Below are positions 1 through 11,857 of a DNA stretch of 64,000 nt, in pieces; position 1 is the stretch's first letter, and the number at the start of each line of letters is the position of its first letter. The notes beneath the pieces were generated by a model, which was not told the origin of the DNA, ran no database searches, and was given only the letters and a program-made list of their open reading frames with translations. Source of the stretch: Gnetum montanum (lineage: Eukaryota > Streptophyta > Gnetopsida > Gnetales > Gnetaceae); NCBI GenBank assembly GCA_015680685.1, contig MNCI01024321.1:225844-289843 (forward strand), in the 5' to 3' direction. The position numbers and the translations under genes are program-made.

Positions 1-1019
1 GGTGGTGAGAAGAGTGGGGAATTTGGCTTCCAAATTACTCCACATTGGGGGTTTGGGATCCCAGAAATGTAGTGTTGAAACCAAACACCCACAAGTCTTA
101 GGGAAGTAACAAAGGGGGTAATAGGGCTATAAGGCTTCCACACTGGGATGCTTAAGGAAGCTACATTTTGCAAGTGATACAAAAGATCTTGAAAGCTAAA
201 AGTGCTATGTGCTCAAAAATGCCAAAGTGCGAAACTTGAAAAAGGTGTTGGGGTTTTGGACCATGAGTTTTGCTATAAATTGGTTGACATTTTGGCATAG
301 AATTGCTACAAATTTCTACCATGTACAAGTGAGATTGGTGCCCAAATTTGGGGGCTTACTATGTATAGTAAGAGCTAAATTCTCATGGCCATTCCCTTTA
401 CTATAAATAGTAACAAGGGCACACCTTCCACGTTGGAGGTAGATCTGTTATACTGGGCATTGAATCTTATAGATTAAAGTGCATGGTCAATGTTGGAGTG
501 CATGGAGCATTGAAATCTTGGTCATGTTGCTTCCAAATTGGGGGCATGTAGTTTCCACATTGGGGGTGGAGCCTCCACATGGGGGGGGGGGGGGGGGGGG
601 GGGGGGAAGGGGGGGGAACTTCCACAATGAGGGGTAAGGTTTCCATGCTAGGGAGGAAGGTTTCCATACTAAGGCAGACAATTTTACTCCTCCACATTCA
701 GGGTAGGTGATGTTTACCCCCTACAAATGTTTCTAGTGTATACCCCATAAAACCCATCAAATTGCCATTTTTGGCATTCCAAAAGGCATTTTTGATGCCT
801 TCCCAAAGCCTAAATACAAACATTAGGTGATGTTTTTCACTTGGAAAATGAGACTTTGACTAATGAGGAATTTTTCAGCCCCAAAAGGATGAAATATGTC
901 AGATTGCCCACCATGGGTTACAATCTTTACATTACAACAAAGTTTTGCCTCAAGTTTTCATGAAGTGAAGGCTAAATGATGAGAAATGGTTACAACATGA
1001 AAATTTTTGTGGTGTTTCA
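1..1019 (-). repeat. 3' LTR of element A (cut by window start)
   Basis: The stretch matches 61148-62186 at high but imperfect similarity over its whole length and in the same orientation. On the minus strand it begins at 1019 with TGAAACACC, and the adjacent inner sequence is a purine tract, which marks this copy as the 3' LTR. It carries several 'TTCCACACTGGGG'-like units (near 45, 137, 427, 553, 622 and 641) that recur in the array at 4925-9870. A palindromic TTACTATAAATAGTAA near 400-412 could supply a TATA box on either strand. The end of the LTR lies outside the window. Confidence 0.82.
581..606. repeat. Poly-G run of 26 bases
   Basis: An unbroken run of G lies inside the 3' LTR of element A. 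The second LTR copy has a short TAGGGGG at the equivalent place (about 61733), so the run expanded after insertion or its length is a sequencing artefact. Shorter G-rich runs occur at 5375-5400 and 6001-6012. Confidence 0.95.
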
Positions 1020-1037
1020 ATGGCCCCTCTTTGTTGG
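1020..1037 (-). promoter_or_regulatory. Polypurine tract of element A
   Basis: On the minus strand the bases just before the LTR start read AACAAAGAGGGGCCAT followed by TGAAACACC. A purine-rich tract abutting the 3' LTR is the expected plus-strand primer site of an LTR retrotransposon. It supports the minus orientation of element A. Confidence 0.7.
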
Positions 1038-2084
1038 TGTCTCAAGGATTGACTTGAGAGGCACTGATAAAGAATAAAAAACACCACTGTAGGTCTACCA
1101 CCGATGTTTCCTCTCTATGCTTGATCGAGTCATGTTGAACCATGCCAAAGAGTGCGTATGATGATGAGATAAGGCTATGAGCTTGTTAGGGAGATGGTCA
1201 TGAAGGCTAACAATTAATTCCAAGTGTTGACATCATGGCTATAGCGTGGTACTAACATGTTTTGAAGTGTTGGTCACTCGAAAAAAGAATTTGAAAGCCT
1301 AATTACTTCGCTCCAAGATTTCTTTGGGATTTGAGACATTATTGGCTATTTGGCCCCTTGGAAATTTTCTTTCCCCTTGTTTTTCTTATGGGATGAGACC
1401 TTCATTAGGTCTCATTGCTAAGGCTAGTTTGACATGGTTTTTCCATTGAGTGAGTTGCATTACACCTAACAGACTTGAGGGTTATCCCATTGAAATGAGA
1501 TGCATTACATTTGATGGAATTAATTATTTTTCCATTGAATAAGTTGTGTTACATCAATTGAACTTGAGGATGAAACATGATGAAGAGATACAATGTGACT
1601 ATAGTGCATGAGTGTCAAACATAGGTTAGCATTGTATTTTCAAGGTGTAGAGGTTATAATCAGGTTGTAGGTTTGGGTTCAAAGAGTGGTGTTAGATGGA
1701 GGGTAATGGTACAAGCATTCTCAACATAGTAGGACAAACTCACCAAATCTTACACATTGAGGTCACATGGTGACTTCTTGTTGTAATGAGTTGCACCCTT
1801 GCAATGGCTCCAGGCTTTATCCTACAAACACAACTCCAAGAGGACTAGAAAACCAAGGAAACAGAACATGTTATAACATTACAATTCATATAGGCCAAAT
1901 AGGATGATGAAACCAAGCTACCCAAGTTACCAATGTTGCTAGTTTAAGGCTGTGGTAGGCCATGGTACCAGTTTAAGGACTTGGTAGGCCATGGTACCAG
2001 TTTAAGGGCTGGATAGGTTGTGTAACTAGTTTAAGGCCTCAGTAGGCCAGTGTTGAGTAGAATCACTTATTGATGATCATTGTC
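1038..2084. other. Element A 3' non-coding region, no gene recognised
   Basis: This stretch lies between the end of pol and the polypurine tract of element A. It holds no reading frame that I can relate to a protein. Its end, about 1944-2048, contains three tandem 'GTTTAAGGNC...GGTAGGCCATG' units, the recurring motif described for other module boundaries. Confidence 0.6.
1940..2048. repeat. TTAAGGCC/GGCC motif cluster, copy 1
   Basis: Three imperfect units of about 34 bases follow the pattern 'CAGTTTAAGGNC..GGTAGGCCATGGTA'. The cluster lies just past the 3' end of element A pol. The equivalent cluster of element C (37596-37925) also follows pol, in the opposite orientation, so it is an ancestral part of the family. 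Confidence 0.7.
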
Positions 2085-4312
2085 TACATGTAACATGGAT
2101 TTAAATAGGAATGATTGATTAGATTGACCAACTCATTCCTATCCATGTTAGCTACCTGAAATGCTTCATTACCATAGGCTCTGGTAACAAGGAAGGACCC
2201 TTTCTAATTAGTTAAGAATTTTTTCACATGCTCGCAGATGACTTTAAGGAATAGGTCACCTTCCTTAATCTTATGCTTGGTCAAGTCATGGTGATGCTAC
2301 TATTTTTGCCTCTCTTGATAGTGTTCAATGTGAGAAATTTCTTGCATATGTTACTCCTCCACCAAGTCTAGGACTATTATCCACAACTCCTTGTTCTATT
2401 CATCCTTGGTAAAGTTGGTCAAGGCTACTCAGAGTAATAGCACCTACAATTCAATAGGTAAAATAACTTCATAATCATAAACTAAGCTATAAGGGGTTAC
2501 ACCAATTGTTGTATGATATGTCATTATATAGGCCCACAGTGCATGAACAAGTCACTTATGTCATTTTTGCTTGCTATTATTGAGCAACATCTTAAGTGAG
2601 TTGATGATGGCCTTGTTGCTTACTTCTACTTGTCCATTGGCTTAAGGGTAATAAGGCAACAACAAAGAATGCTTAATGCCTAGGTTGTGATAGAAATATT
2701 TGGCTTCTTAACTACTAGATTATGGTCCATTATTTGTAACCATAGTCATGTGTATGCCAAATCGGGCTAAAATGTTATCCAAGATAAATTCACAAACTTG
2801 TTCTAACGTAGTCCTCCTTAGGTGAATAGCTTTAACCTACTTAGTAAAGTATTTAGTTGTGGTGATGATGAAGTTATGAACCACAAAAGACTTAGGTGTT
2901 ATAGGTTTAATGATATCCAACCCCCATCATTGAAATGACCAAGTGATGTGAGTAGTGTACAACTCAGTTTGTGACACATGTATAAGGTTGCTATGCCACT
3001 GCCATGTGTCACAACATTTAATCTTCTATAGGAGGTTGCCTTCCATATGTGGCTAGTAATCATCTAACCATCTAATCTTAGTGGGCATAGCTCTAGGTCC
3101 TATATGTTCCCCATAAATGTCCTCATGAACCTTCTCTAGGATTGTTTTGGCTTCAATTTTACCTAAGCACTTTAGCAATAGACCATCATAGAACCATCGA
3201 CATAATGTGTTATCGCCTACAATGACATATTGCTTTGATCTTTTGCGTATAACATTCTTTCTAGTAGTAGTCAGGCCTTGTGAGGATTCACCATGCATAA
3301 GGTAAAATTTGATATCGTCATACCACTCCCTGGTAAGAGCAATATGAACTACAACCACAAAGGTGTCCTCAGTGTTCTACATGATAGAAATAGCATAGTC
3401 CATGGTTAAGGTGGATAACTTATTAAACACACATGACATCACATTGAGGGCTAACATTGTAATTGCATCGGCAATGGCATTCTTATTTCAGGGTATGTGC
3501 TAGATATTGACATTTATAAATTGTTGCAACAATTACTTCCCTAGGTTATAGCAAGGTTGAAAGTGTTTATATTTACATGCACAGACCTTGGTTACTTGGT
3601 TAACCATAAGTTGTGAATCGTCTTTAATCATTAAGCATCTAATTCCTAGGTCACAAACTACCATAATTCCTTTGATCAAATCCTCATATTTCGTTACATT
3701 ACTAGTACATGGAAACTCAAAATGATAGGCAAAGGATCATATTTCATCAGATAAGAATGTTATGATGGCAGACATATTGACCCCATGGGTAGTTGAGGCT
3801 CTGTTAAAGTGCATGATCATGTTATAGCCCTTGGTCACTTGGCTAATAGTGTTAATATGCTCATCAAGGAACTTAGGATCTATGGTTGCTCGGTCATCAA
3901 TAGGTGATACCATGATTTCTGAAGGTTGAGTCTAATGCTAGGATCTAGTATGATGTTATGTTACACTAGGCATGGATCTAGGCCTAGCATATCTTCATAT
4001 GAGAAGACAAAGGCCTTAATATTGCCTTGTAGAACCTTGGTGATGTCTTAAGATTGTTGAGGTTCTATTGAGAAACTTAGTTTAAGGATTTTCTCCTGCC
4101 TCAACTAGAGAGTCTTTAGTGATGTCACCCGCCTCTAAGTTAAGGGTTTTGACTAGGTTTTCAGGCCACTTTAGAGGTTTCTCTATCGAGTCTATGTGGT
4201 CGAAAAGATCCTTAGGCTCAAGGTCCAGGAAATTAGGGTCGATATACCATTCTACACCACCATGAGGGCCATTTAGATACAAAGGCAAACTAATATGCTC
4301 CCATGTACTCAT
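2085..4312 (-). pseudogene. Element A pol remnant: RNase H-like domain and integrase; reverse transcriptase deleted
   Basis: Read on the minus strand, 4312-4050 matches the segment just upstream of reverse transcriptase in element C (residues such as LGLDPCLV). The reverse transcriptase itself is absent: within about 150 bases the sequence jumps to an additional RNase H-like domain (about 3860-3420), with GVNMSAIIT, SNVTKYEDL and NKNAIADA. A second RNase H between pol RNase H and integrase is a mark of the Tat lineage. The integrase follows: an H/C zinc-binding region (about 3250-3060), a core with WGLDII near 2915, VTNNGP where the second catalytic Asp is replaced by Asn, NGQVEVSN near 2630 keeping the Glu, and a C-terminal part ending near 2090. 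Many in-frame stops are TAG or TAA. It is not functional. Confidence 0.83.
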
Positions 4313-4924
4313 ACTTCGATCCTACATGTCAACCACAAGCACATTAAGTTACACCTAGGTAAAGATGAGTAAATAGGGATCAAAGGCTATAAAATTATGT
4401 AAAAATATGCTAATCTAATGTCAAAAAAATGAAAAAATATAGAGATAGGTAGATGTAATGAAGCAAAGGCTAAAGGGAAGGTCAAAACAAAGTCAAAATA
4501 GGTCACAAGCTTGCCAATTTAAGGCCATAGAGGGCCATGATGCTGGTTTAAGGTCTTAGCAAGCCATGGTCACATGGTGCCAAATAGTGGCTAGGAAAGA
4601 TCATACCCCACTATTTGATACTAATAAAGGGCTAAACAAAGGTAAATAAGGCTATAATAAGGAAAATAAAGAAATACAGGACTATGAAAGGACATACTTC
4701 GTAAAGGAGATCAATGATGCAACACATGGTGAAAAATGAGTTGAAACAATATGTCATAAGGCTAAATCAAGCAAAATAGGCTAAATATGATGAAACTTGG
4801 CTAATGTGGGTTTTGCCATTTTTAGGCCTTAGAGGACCATGTTTTAGGATCAAAAGGTTAGGTAAGTTTGGGCATCAATTAGCAGTGCTTCTGGGCTATT
4901 TAGACCCAAAAATCAAGAGTTTTG
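4313..4924. other. Spacer between element A pol and tandem array
   Basis: The stretch is AT-rich and without a recognisable protein. It includes a motif cluster at 4510-4572 ('TTTAAGGCCATAGAGGGCC' and 'GTTTAAGGTCTTAGCAAGCC'). Element C has the same motif cluster at the corresponding place upstream of its reverse transcriptase (33896-34012), in the opposite orientation. Confidence 0.55.
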
Positions 4925-5661
4925 AGGCTTCCACACTGAACCCTCCCTGTTTCCATGTTGGCTAGCATGGAAGGAGTGATTCCTAGCATGGAAACCAAGG
5001 AAAGTAGGTTTTAGAGTATCCAAAGGTCCAAAATCAAGGTTTTAGGGCCTTTCCAAGGCAACGTAATGCTAAATTTGTCATAATTGTGCACTTTAGAGGT
5101 TAGTAATGGCCAAAAGTAGGTTTTGAAGCTTAACCCCCTTATTTCCACACTCGTTAGCATGGAAAGGAGGGGGCTCAGAGGGGAAGATTGAAATTCAAGT
5201 AAAAATAGGTTCAAATAAGGTTAAATTGGTAGCTAGAATCCAGATCTGGGAGTTGTACATCCCCTATAGCATCATTTGAGGCAATTTGAGTCAGTTTTAA
5301 TGCCAAAACAAGTTGAAATTTCTTCCCCCATTTTTATCATGTTGAGCACAACATCCCCAGCATGGAAGAATGGGGGGAGGGGGGTGGGGGGGGGCGGGGG
5401 TTGTTGACGAGTAGACAATTGTTCTATTGTTTTGGGATGGTTTGGAATCACATCAACCCAAGTTTTTAGGCTCCTAGGGCTGTAGATAATGATTTCCTAA
5501 GTTTCTAGCTGATTTTGGTTATGTTTAGAGATCATTTAAAGGCATCTAAGGTTTCACCCCCTTGCTTTCATGCTAAGGGAGTTACTCTAGCATGGAAGAT
5601 TAGGGGGAATGAGGTTTCAAGGCCAAAATGAAGTCAAATGAGCATAATATTAAGGCTATTG
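4925..5661. repeat. Tandem array of about 190-200 base units, left block
   Basis: Four degenerate units start near 4935, 5135, 5325 and 5560. Each carries a C-rich stretch, 'TTTCCATG/CACT', a short spacer and 'AGCATGGAAG', so that the halves form an inverted repeat (TTCCATG...CATGGAA). The spacing is about 190-230 bases. The block is separated from the right block only by the solo LTR; removing that LTR leaves the normal spacing. Confidence 0.75.
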
Positions 5662-7298
5662 TAGTGATTGAAAATGTCAGAGGCTAGAACGGTACACCAA
5701 GAGGCCTGCGGTCATACAGCCTTGACCCTACATCCATGTGAGGGCCTATTGGAAAATGGAGGATGGGTGTCCAGAATGGTCTTGTCGATCGAACTGGGAC
5801 TTACAGGGTGTTACAATGAACAAATGCATGGTGTTTGCAAAATCCATGGTGTCTACATGGGTGTGCATAGTCAAGGTTTTTGGTGCAAAATGAGGGTGCA
5901 AATGCATGAATATGTGCGCAAATGGTGAAAAATGCAAGTGGAATGCTAAAATGCTAAAAATGTAAGTAAGAGAGAAAGAGGCACCACCCCAAACGATTAG
6001 GGGGGGGGGGGAGCATAGTTAACTGCATAGAGAAGGTAAGGAGGTACATGATGTACAAACAAGCATAGTAGGCAATGTAGTCATAGTCTCAGGGTGTCTG
6101 GGCTATGAAGATTGACATTTGTTATGAAGTTTAGGCTTGCTAGGTTGGCTATCGTAGTGTCTTGCAAGCTACAATGTGCAATGGTGTTGTGGTGGTGTGC
6201 AATGGTGCCAAGTGATGTCCTAAAGTTTGCCAAAATGATAAGTGTGCTCAGATGCCAAATGCCAAGAATTCCAATGCTCAAATTTTCCAACCCCTAGAAC
6301 ATTAAATGCTAGGGTATTTATAAGCCTAGGGTTAGCATGATTCGTGGATCAGGCACCACATGGTAGAGAGGTAGTTGGAACTACACTAGCCCCAACTATG
6401 CTTCCATTGAAGCAAATGGTGTTTTACTAGTGTGCTCCAATGGAACCTATGAGACTTCTAGACTGTGACTAAACTACCAAGCTTGCATGTGTGAGTGATA
6501 AATAGACCATAATGTACTTGAAAACTATGCAAAATAGTGTAGTTTTGGAGACTACGCTCTAGGACTATGCTGTCCACTCTCTTGAGTGGTGTCAAGTGTA
6601 GGTACAATTTTAGGGGCAAATGGGGGGTGCAAATGGAATGCAATTTTTTGATCTTGCTTGCTAAAGGAATGTTGAAGTTGAGATGAAGGCCTGTGCTATG
6701 TTCTAGAGGCTTCTATAGGTAGTTCTGCTTGACTATGCTAACTACACTCTAAAGTGTAGTCCAACAGGTAGACAAATTTTGCTAAAAGATGAGGTCTAGC
6801 GTAGACTACACTCTGGAGCATAGCCTTAATAGGGAAAGTGTAGCCTTGATAGCTAGAAAAATTTGGTAAAAACTAATGTCATTATGTAGCCTACACTAAT
6901 TATGCTCTCTAGCATAGTAGGAAGCATAGCCTTAGAAGTTAGGAAATCTATTGAATTATTTCATCCATCCCAAACTAGCTTGACAACCTTTGGCTTGACA
7001 CTTAGGAAAATTTGAAAAATTAGCCATTTTTGTGCCAAATATGCTAACTACACTCTAGAGCATAGTTTTGGCAGGGAGAGCATAGTTAGAACACTTGGAG
7101 AAAATTTTGCTTCTATTGTCAGCACTTAGAAAAATCTTGCAAGTCTAGATTGCTTGTGTTAACTACGCTAACTATGTTGTGGAGCATAGTCCTAGTAGTG
7201 GGGAGCATAGTCTCAACACTTAGAAAAACTTTGCCAATTTTTGACACTTAGAAAAATTTGGAGTTGAGACTTGATGGTCCAAATTTGATGGTGTTTCA
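5662..7298 (-). repeat. Solo LTR of the element C family, inserted in the array
   Basis: The segment is the reverse complement of the element C LTR. It ends at 7298 with the complement of TGAAACACCATC and begins at about 5662 with the complement of '...TCACTA', so its length of about 1637 matches C's 1636- and 1625-base LTRs. It contains the same TATAAATACC box (minus strand, near 6320) and the same repeated 'CTATGCTCTAGAGCATAG'-type palindromes (near 6550, 6745, 6805, 6905, 7055, 7160). No internal element sequence lies next to it, so it is most simply a solo LTR left by recombination between two LTRs. The flanking 5-mers (about 5658-5662 and 7299-7303) are too degenerate to prove a target duplication. 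Confidence 0.8.
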
Positions 7299-9870
7299 AT
7301 TAGGAGGTCCTATGCTTCTTCGACGTAGATTTTTAGTCTCCAAAAGTGTCATCTTGTCACCAAAAGTAGAAAGGTAGTGCCACCCCCTTGTTTTCACACT
7401 GCCCAGCATGGAAGGAACCTTTACCAGCATGGATGGAATAAGAATCCTAGATCTTCACTAATTTGGGTCACAACTAACTATGCATGTTAGCTCACATAGT
7501 TATCAGGATTAAGAGCTAGGGCTTAAGATCAAAATTTGGTAATTTTGGATGTTCCTAAGTGGTTTCTGGGCTTTCCCCCTTTTTTCACACTAAGGATGAG
7601 GTGCCCAACATGGATCTAGCTAGGAAAGATAAGGGGGATATCTTTTTCACTATTTGGAATTAGTTTCCTAAGGTTTGAAGGCTCTAGTTGGTGTCAATAG
7701 GGTCCTAAGGTGCATGCAAGGTTATTTGATGTCATTCTAAGGTGTTTATGAGCCCCAAATAAGTTCCCCCATAATTTCCATGTTGGCTAACATGGAAGAG
7801 ATGGCCCCAGTATGGAAGAATTATAGATCTCATATTTGGACCATTTTTTATCTTAATTAACTATGCATGTATGCTTCCAGGGCTACCAGGGTTGAGGATT
7901 AGGGTTTAAGGACAAAACTAGTTAGTTTGGAGGATTGCTAGGTGGTTTTTGATATTCCCCATTTCTTCCACATTAGGGGTGGGGTGCCTAGTGTGGATCC
8001 AACTAGGAGGATCAAGGTGGCCAACTTTTTGACTATTTGTGCTTAGTTTTGCAAGGCTTGAGAACTTTGGAGGATGTCAGCATGGCTCTAGGGTGCATAC
8101 AAGGCTGTTTGATGTCTATTTGAGGTGTTTAATGGCTATTTTTGAATCATTCTCAGGTTCTCCCCTTATGTTCATGCCTGCTAGCATGAGAGAGATGGCT
8201 CCCAAAATGGAAGAACTAAGGGACTCTATTTTTTACTATTTCTTGTCAGTTTTGGCCATGCATGTGGGTCTCTATGATTGCTAGTGTCGATTATTGATTC
8301 CTAGTATCAAAATCTAGTTATTTCAAGGGCTATTAGGTGGTTTTAAGGCTTCCCCACTTTCATCCATACTAGGGCTAGGATGATCAACATGGATGGGATT
8401 CCCCTCAATGTAGAGACTTCAAGGGGGGAAAGTTTGGATTGTTTCAATCAACTTCCAAAAGTCTCAGGATCTTTGGAATGGTTAGGTTGCTTATGGAAGT
8501 TAGTTTCTATGCAAACGTCAATAGTTCTGGCTCCTTCCTCCCCCCCATCCATCCACACTAGGTCTAGGATGCTTAGCTTTCATGAGGTTCTACTTAAGAT
8601 GGAAGAATCCTAGGGAGTTGAGTTTTGATATTCTAATGGCTTTCATAAGGGCAATCAAGGTTCTAGTGCTAGTACAAGAAATTTGAAGTTGTTTTTATGC
8701 ATCTAGGAAACACCCCCTCCCCCCACTAACCTTCCTAGTTGCATCCACCATGTTTCCATGCTGGCCAACATGGAAGAGGTCTTCTCTAGTGTGGATGAAT
8801 CAAGAATGTTAGATCAAGGCTAGTTTGGTAGCTAATCGGCCATGCATGTCAACCTCCGAGGTTGCTGATGTCAATAGTTGATACTTGGTGTTAATATTCA
8901 CTAGTTTGGAGGCTCCTAGGTGCCTCATGTAATCAACTCCCCTTATTCCATGCTAAGCATGATGGCCCTAGCATGGATGAGAGGGGGATGGTAGTTCTAT
9001 ACCATTTTTATTACTTTTAAAACATTCAGAAGCTCCAGAGGGTTCCGGTAGTGTCCAGGGATCACCAGAGCAGGTCATAAAAGGTGTTTTCTTGCATACC
9101 TCCTTAGTTTCCATGTTGGCTCCACACTAGGTAGTGTGGAGGGGGGTTCAATAGTGTGGAAAAAGCTATGGGTGTAAAATAAACTTGTCCTAAGGTTAAT
9201 TTAGACTACCAAAGGCTATGAGGGAGTGTTAGGCTTTGAAAAATCGCTACTAGGCAGTCAATTTAGGTAGTTTTGATCATCCTCCCTTCCATTCATGCTG
9301 GGGCTAGGATGCTTAGTGTGGATGAGGCCTTCCCTAGTGTGGAACCACCAAATCCCAAGGTTTCAAGAACTTTCAACTAGGTTTGGTGAGGAATTGGGGC
9401 TACTGGGGATGATTGGAGGGGTTCTAGGTCATGTGGATCCAATCCAAAGTCAAACTTGGGCTAGATGGATGTTGGGGGGTAAGAATGTGTGTTACCCCTA
9501 ATTCTTCCATGCTAGACAATGTTTCCCTCATGTGGAAACCCAAGATGTCCACTTTTGATAAAGTTTAACCCATTTTTGAAGCCTAGGGTTGAAAAAGATA
9601 AGTTATATCTACTAAAAATGGCATCAAAGTAAGGTTCTAAGGGTTTTAGGAGGTGGAAGGCATGTATCCATGCTAGGCATGGTATCCTCAGCATGGATGC
9701 ATGGGGTTTAAGGTTTGGACATTATTCTAAGTACACAAGGGATTAAAACCTAGTGTTGATGCAGTTTCTAGGCTAAGAGTGAAGGTGTATGATGGGGCCC
9801 ACTACCCAACATTTTAAATTTTGAAATTTGAAGTTATCTTCCCCCAATCCCCAACATGGAAAAGAATTTC
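7299..9870. repeat. Tandem array of about 190-base units, right block
   Basis: About fourteen degenerate units are visible near 7385, 7575, 7760, 7955, 8160, 8350, 8535, 8740, 8935, 9105, 9285, 9495, 9660 and 9840. Each has a C-rich lead, a 'TTCCATGCT/CACT' half, then 'AGCATGGA' or 'AGTGTGGA'. Between these cores the units share phrases such as 'CTAGTTTGG' and 'GTTTGAGGG'-like sequence. Short open frames such as 9295-9501 arise from the repeat and look non-genic. Confidence 0.78.
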
Positions 9871-10268
9871 CTTCCCTTGCACTTTAGTGCACTTGGATTT
9901 ATGATGAACTGAATTAGGAACAAGGGTTTGGAGGTGGGCGTTTAGGTTTAGATTGGATTTTTATAGTCAAATTTTGTAAATAACCATCACAAATTGTCAT
10001 TCCCACTCACAACACATTTGAGGAGGGTCCAAGCAAAGATATTTTGCTGCAAAAACCATCAATCTTCAGTGTGGAAAAATAAAATCTTCCCTATAACTAG
10101 TGTAGAACCTTCATTCCACCTAGACCCTAAAGATTCCCAAAGTTGGACCAACTATGCCATCCAAGTAGCATGGAGGAAAGAGCAAGAATCCACAAATATC
10201 GAAGGCAGATGATAATGTTAGAAATCTATCTAGACTTTCCAAACCCATCTCCATTCACGCATCTTCTA
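9871..10268. other. Spacer upstream of the antisense accessory gene of A
   Basis: No recognised gene is present. A 72-codon open frame at 9994-10212 (plus strand) has an ordinary amino-acid mixture but matches nothing I recognise, and element C has no clear counterpart. By position this could be promoter or 5' leader of the accessory gene that follows. Confidence 0.4.
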
Positions 10269-11857
10269 TGGCCACCCCAAGGTAGGTCATTCTAGCCATT
10301 TTTTTCTAGTTTTTTGGCCGTTTTTTTTTTGTTTTTCTAGCCATGGTTGGGATTGTTTCTGTTAGATCTACGTTGATAGAGGGGGTAGAAAAAAATTCCA
10401 AAGAAATAATACCTTGTATTTTGGCCATTTTTATGAAAATATAGGGTTATTTTATTATTTTAGTTTTGGTAGATTTGGTTTTTAAAATTAGGCTTACTAT
10501 TTTCATGATTTTTCCATAAAATTTCGGGATATAGCCATTTTCCATAGATTTAGGCCTTAATGTTTGTCAAAATCTAATTCCAGTGAAATCCAAACCCCTT
10601 ATTTTGCTTTTTTTTTAAAATGGATACAAGTTTGTTTGGTTGTTTTTTCTTTGTTTCATGGATACATAAAGTTAGGTTTTGTGATTTTTTATGCTTTTTT
10701 GATGAAAAAATCAAGCAATGTTGTGTATTTTTTATTAAGAAACAACTACATATTTTTAAAATATATTGTTATAGTTTTATAGCTCTATTTTTAAGGTTTC
10801 CAATTACTATGGCCCATTCGATTTGTATTTAAGATGATAAAGTTATGGTTATTTTAGTGAGGTTGTGTGGTTAGGTTTTTGTGCAATTTTTCAAAATTTT
10901 ATGTAAATTCATGAATTTTTTCTATGAAAATGGTAGGGGTTTTGGCTATTTTTTGGTTGTGGCTAGGTGGGTCTTGGTTTTAGCTTTCCAATAGAGGGAA
11001 TAATTCTATTTGAAATTGAAATAAGTTTTTAATGAATTTTTTACTAAACTCATGTAAAAGGGGTTTGTGTTGTTTTCATGTTTTCATCCAAGTTATTAAT
11101 TTTTTTATGAATAAATGATAGTGGGTTTGAATTTTCGTTAAGTGTGTATGTGTAGGGCTTGATTCAAGATTTCAAATAGTGGTCGAATTGCTCCATTTTG
11201 AGCTAAAACGAAGTTTTGGTGAATTTTCTCCCAACCCTACACGAAAGTGGGTTAAGTTTGATGGCTACGGTTTTGCTAATTTTGGCTATGTTTTATGTAA
11301 AACTAGTTATTTTTTTTTAGTTTTAATCAGCATGTCTAAAACTCTTATGATTTTGGGATTCCTTCCATGGTGGAATCACTAAAATTGGAGCTAGGATGAA
11401 TTTTTAGTGAATTTTTGATTAAGGTTGTGTCAATAAGGCTTCATGTTGGTTGTAGCACTTTATCCATTTGGGGATGGAAGTTATTGACACACAGAGATTT
11501 CTCTTGTCAATTTCCTTGCCCTTAGAAATTCCTAAAAATTTTTGTAATGCTCTAAATTTGGTTTTGAAGGTCCCAAGAAATTTTTACTATTTTTGGTAAG
11601 ATTCATGCTATTGGCTATTTCCTAGATTCTAAATTTGGTTAAGTATCAATTGATGTGTCATCTAGGCCATAACGTTTTGGCTACGCTATATAAGTCTATA
11701 AAAGGTTAAAATAATGTTGTTATGAATTTCTTGAGAAATCTTGAAGAAACACCTTAGAGATTTTTATAGGGGCTAATTTCACCCTGAAATAAGGTGTTTT
11801 TACAAACTTGTTAAGAAATTTTGATCGGTCATGATATTTTTTGCTTTTCTATCTTGG
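10269..11857 (+). other. Possible first exon (10269-10281) and long T-rich first intron of the accessory gene
   Basis: An ATG at 10269 opens a five-codon frame (ATGGCCACCCCAAG) directly followed by GTAGGT, a good splice-donor form. The next 1.5 kb is T-rich, stop-filled and intron-like, with T runs near 10320, and it ends at a pyrimidine-rich stretch before the FCP1-like exon at about 11858. In element C the matching exon has a clear acceptor (TTTTGTAGTTGCAG on the minus strand, ending at 31752). The link of this short ATG exon to the gene is inference. Confidence 0.35.

Noticed and set aside
467-697. Minus-strand frames rich in Pro and Trp
   Set aside because: They are translations of the poly-G run and of LTR sequence of element A; composition is an artefact of the homopolymer.
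5668-5937. Overlapping frames on both strands near 5.7-5.9 kb
   Set aside because: They fall inside the solo LTR and have no counterpart in the two LTRs of C.
4925-9870. CRISPR-like array
   Set aside because: The units are diverged, about 190 bases long, without identical short repeats or unique spacers, and the context is a plant retrotransposon.
10564-10832. Two overlapping hydrophobic frames resembling membrane segments
   Set aside because: They come from T-rich intron-like sequence; Phe/Leu/Ile richness follows from base composition.
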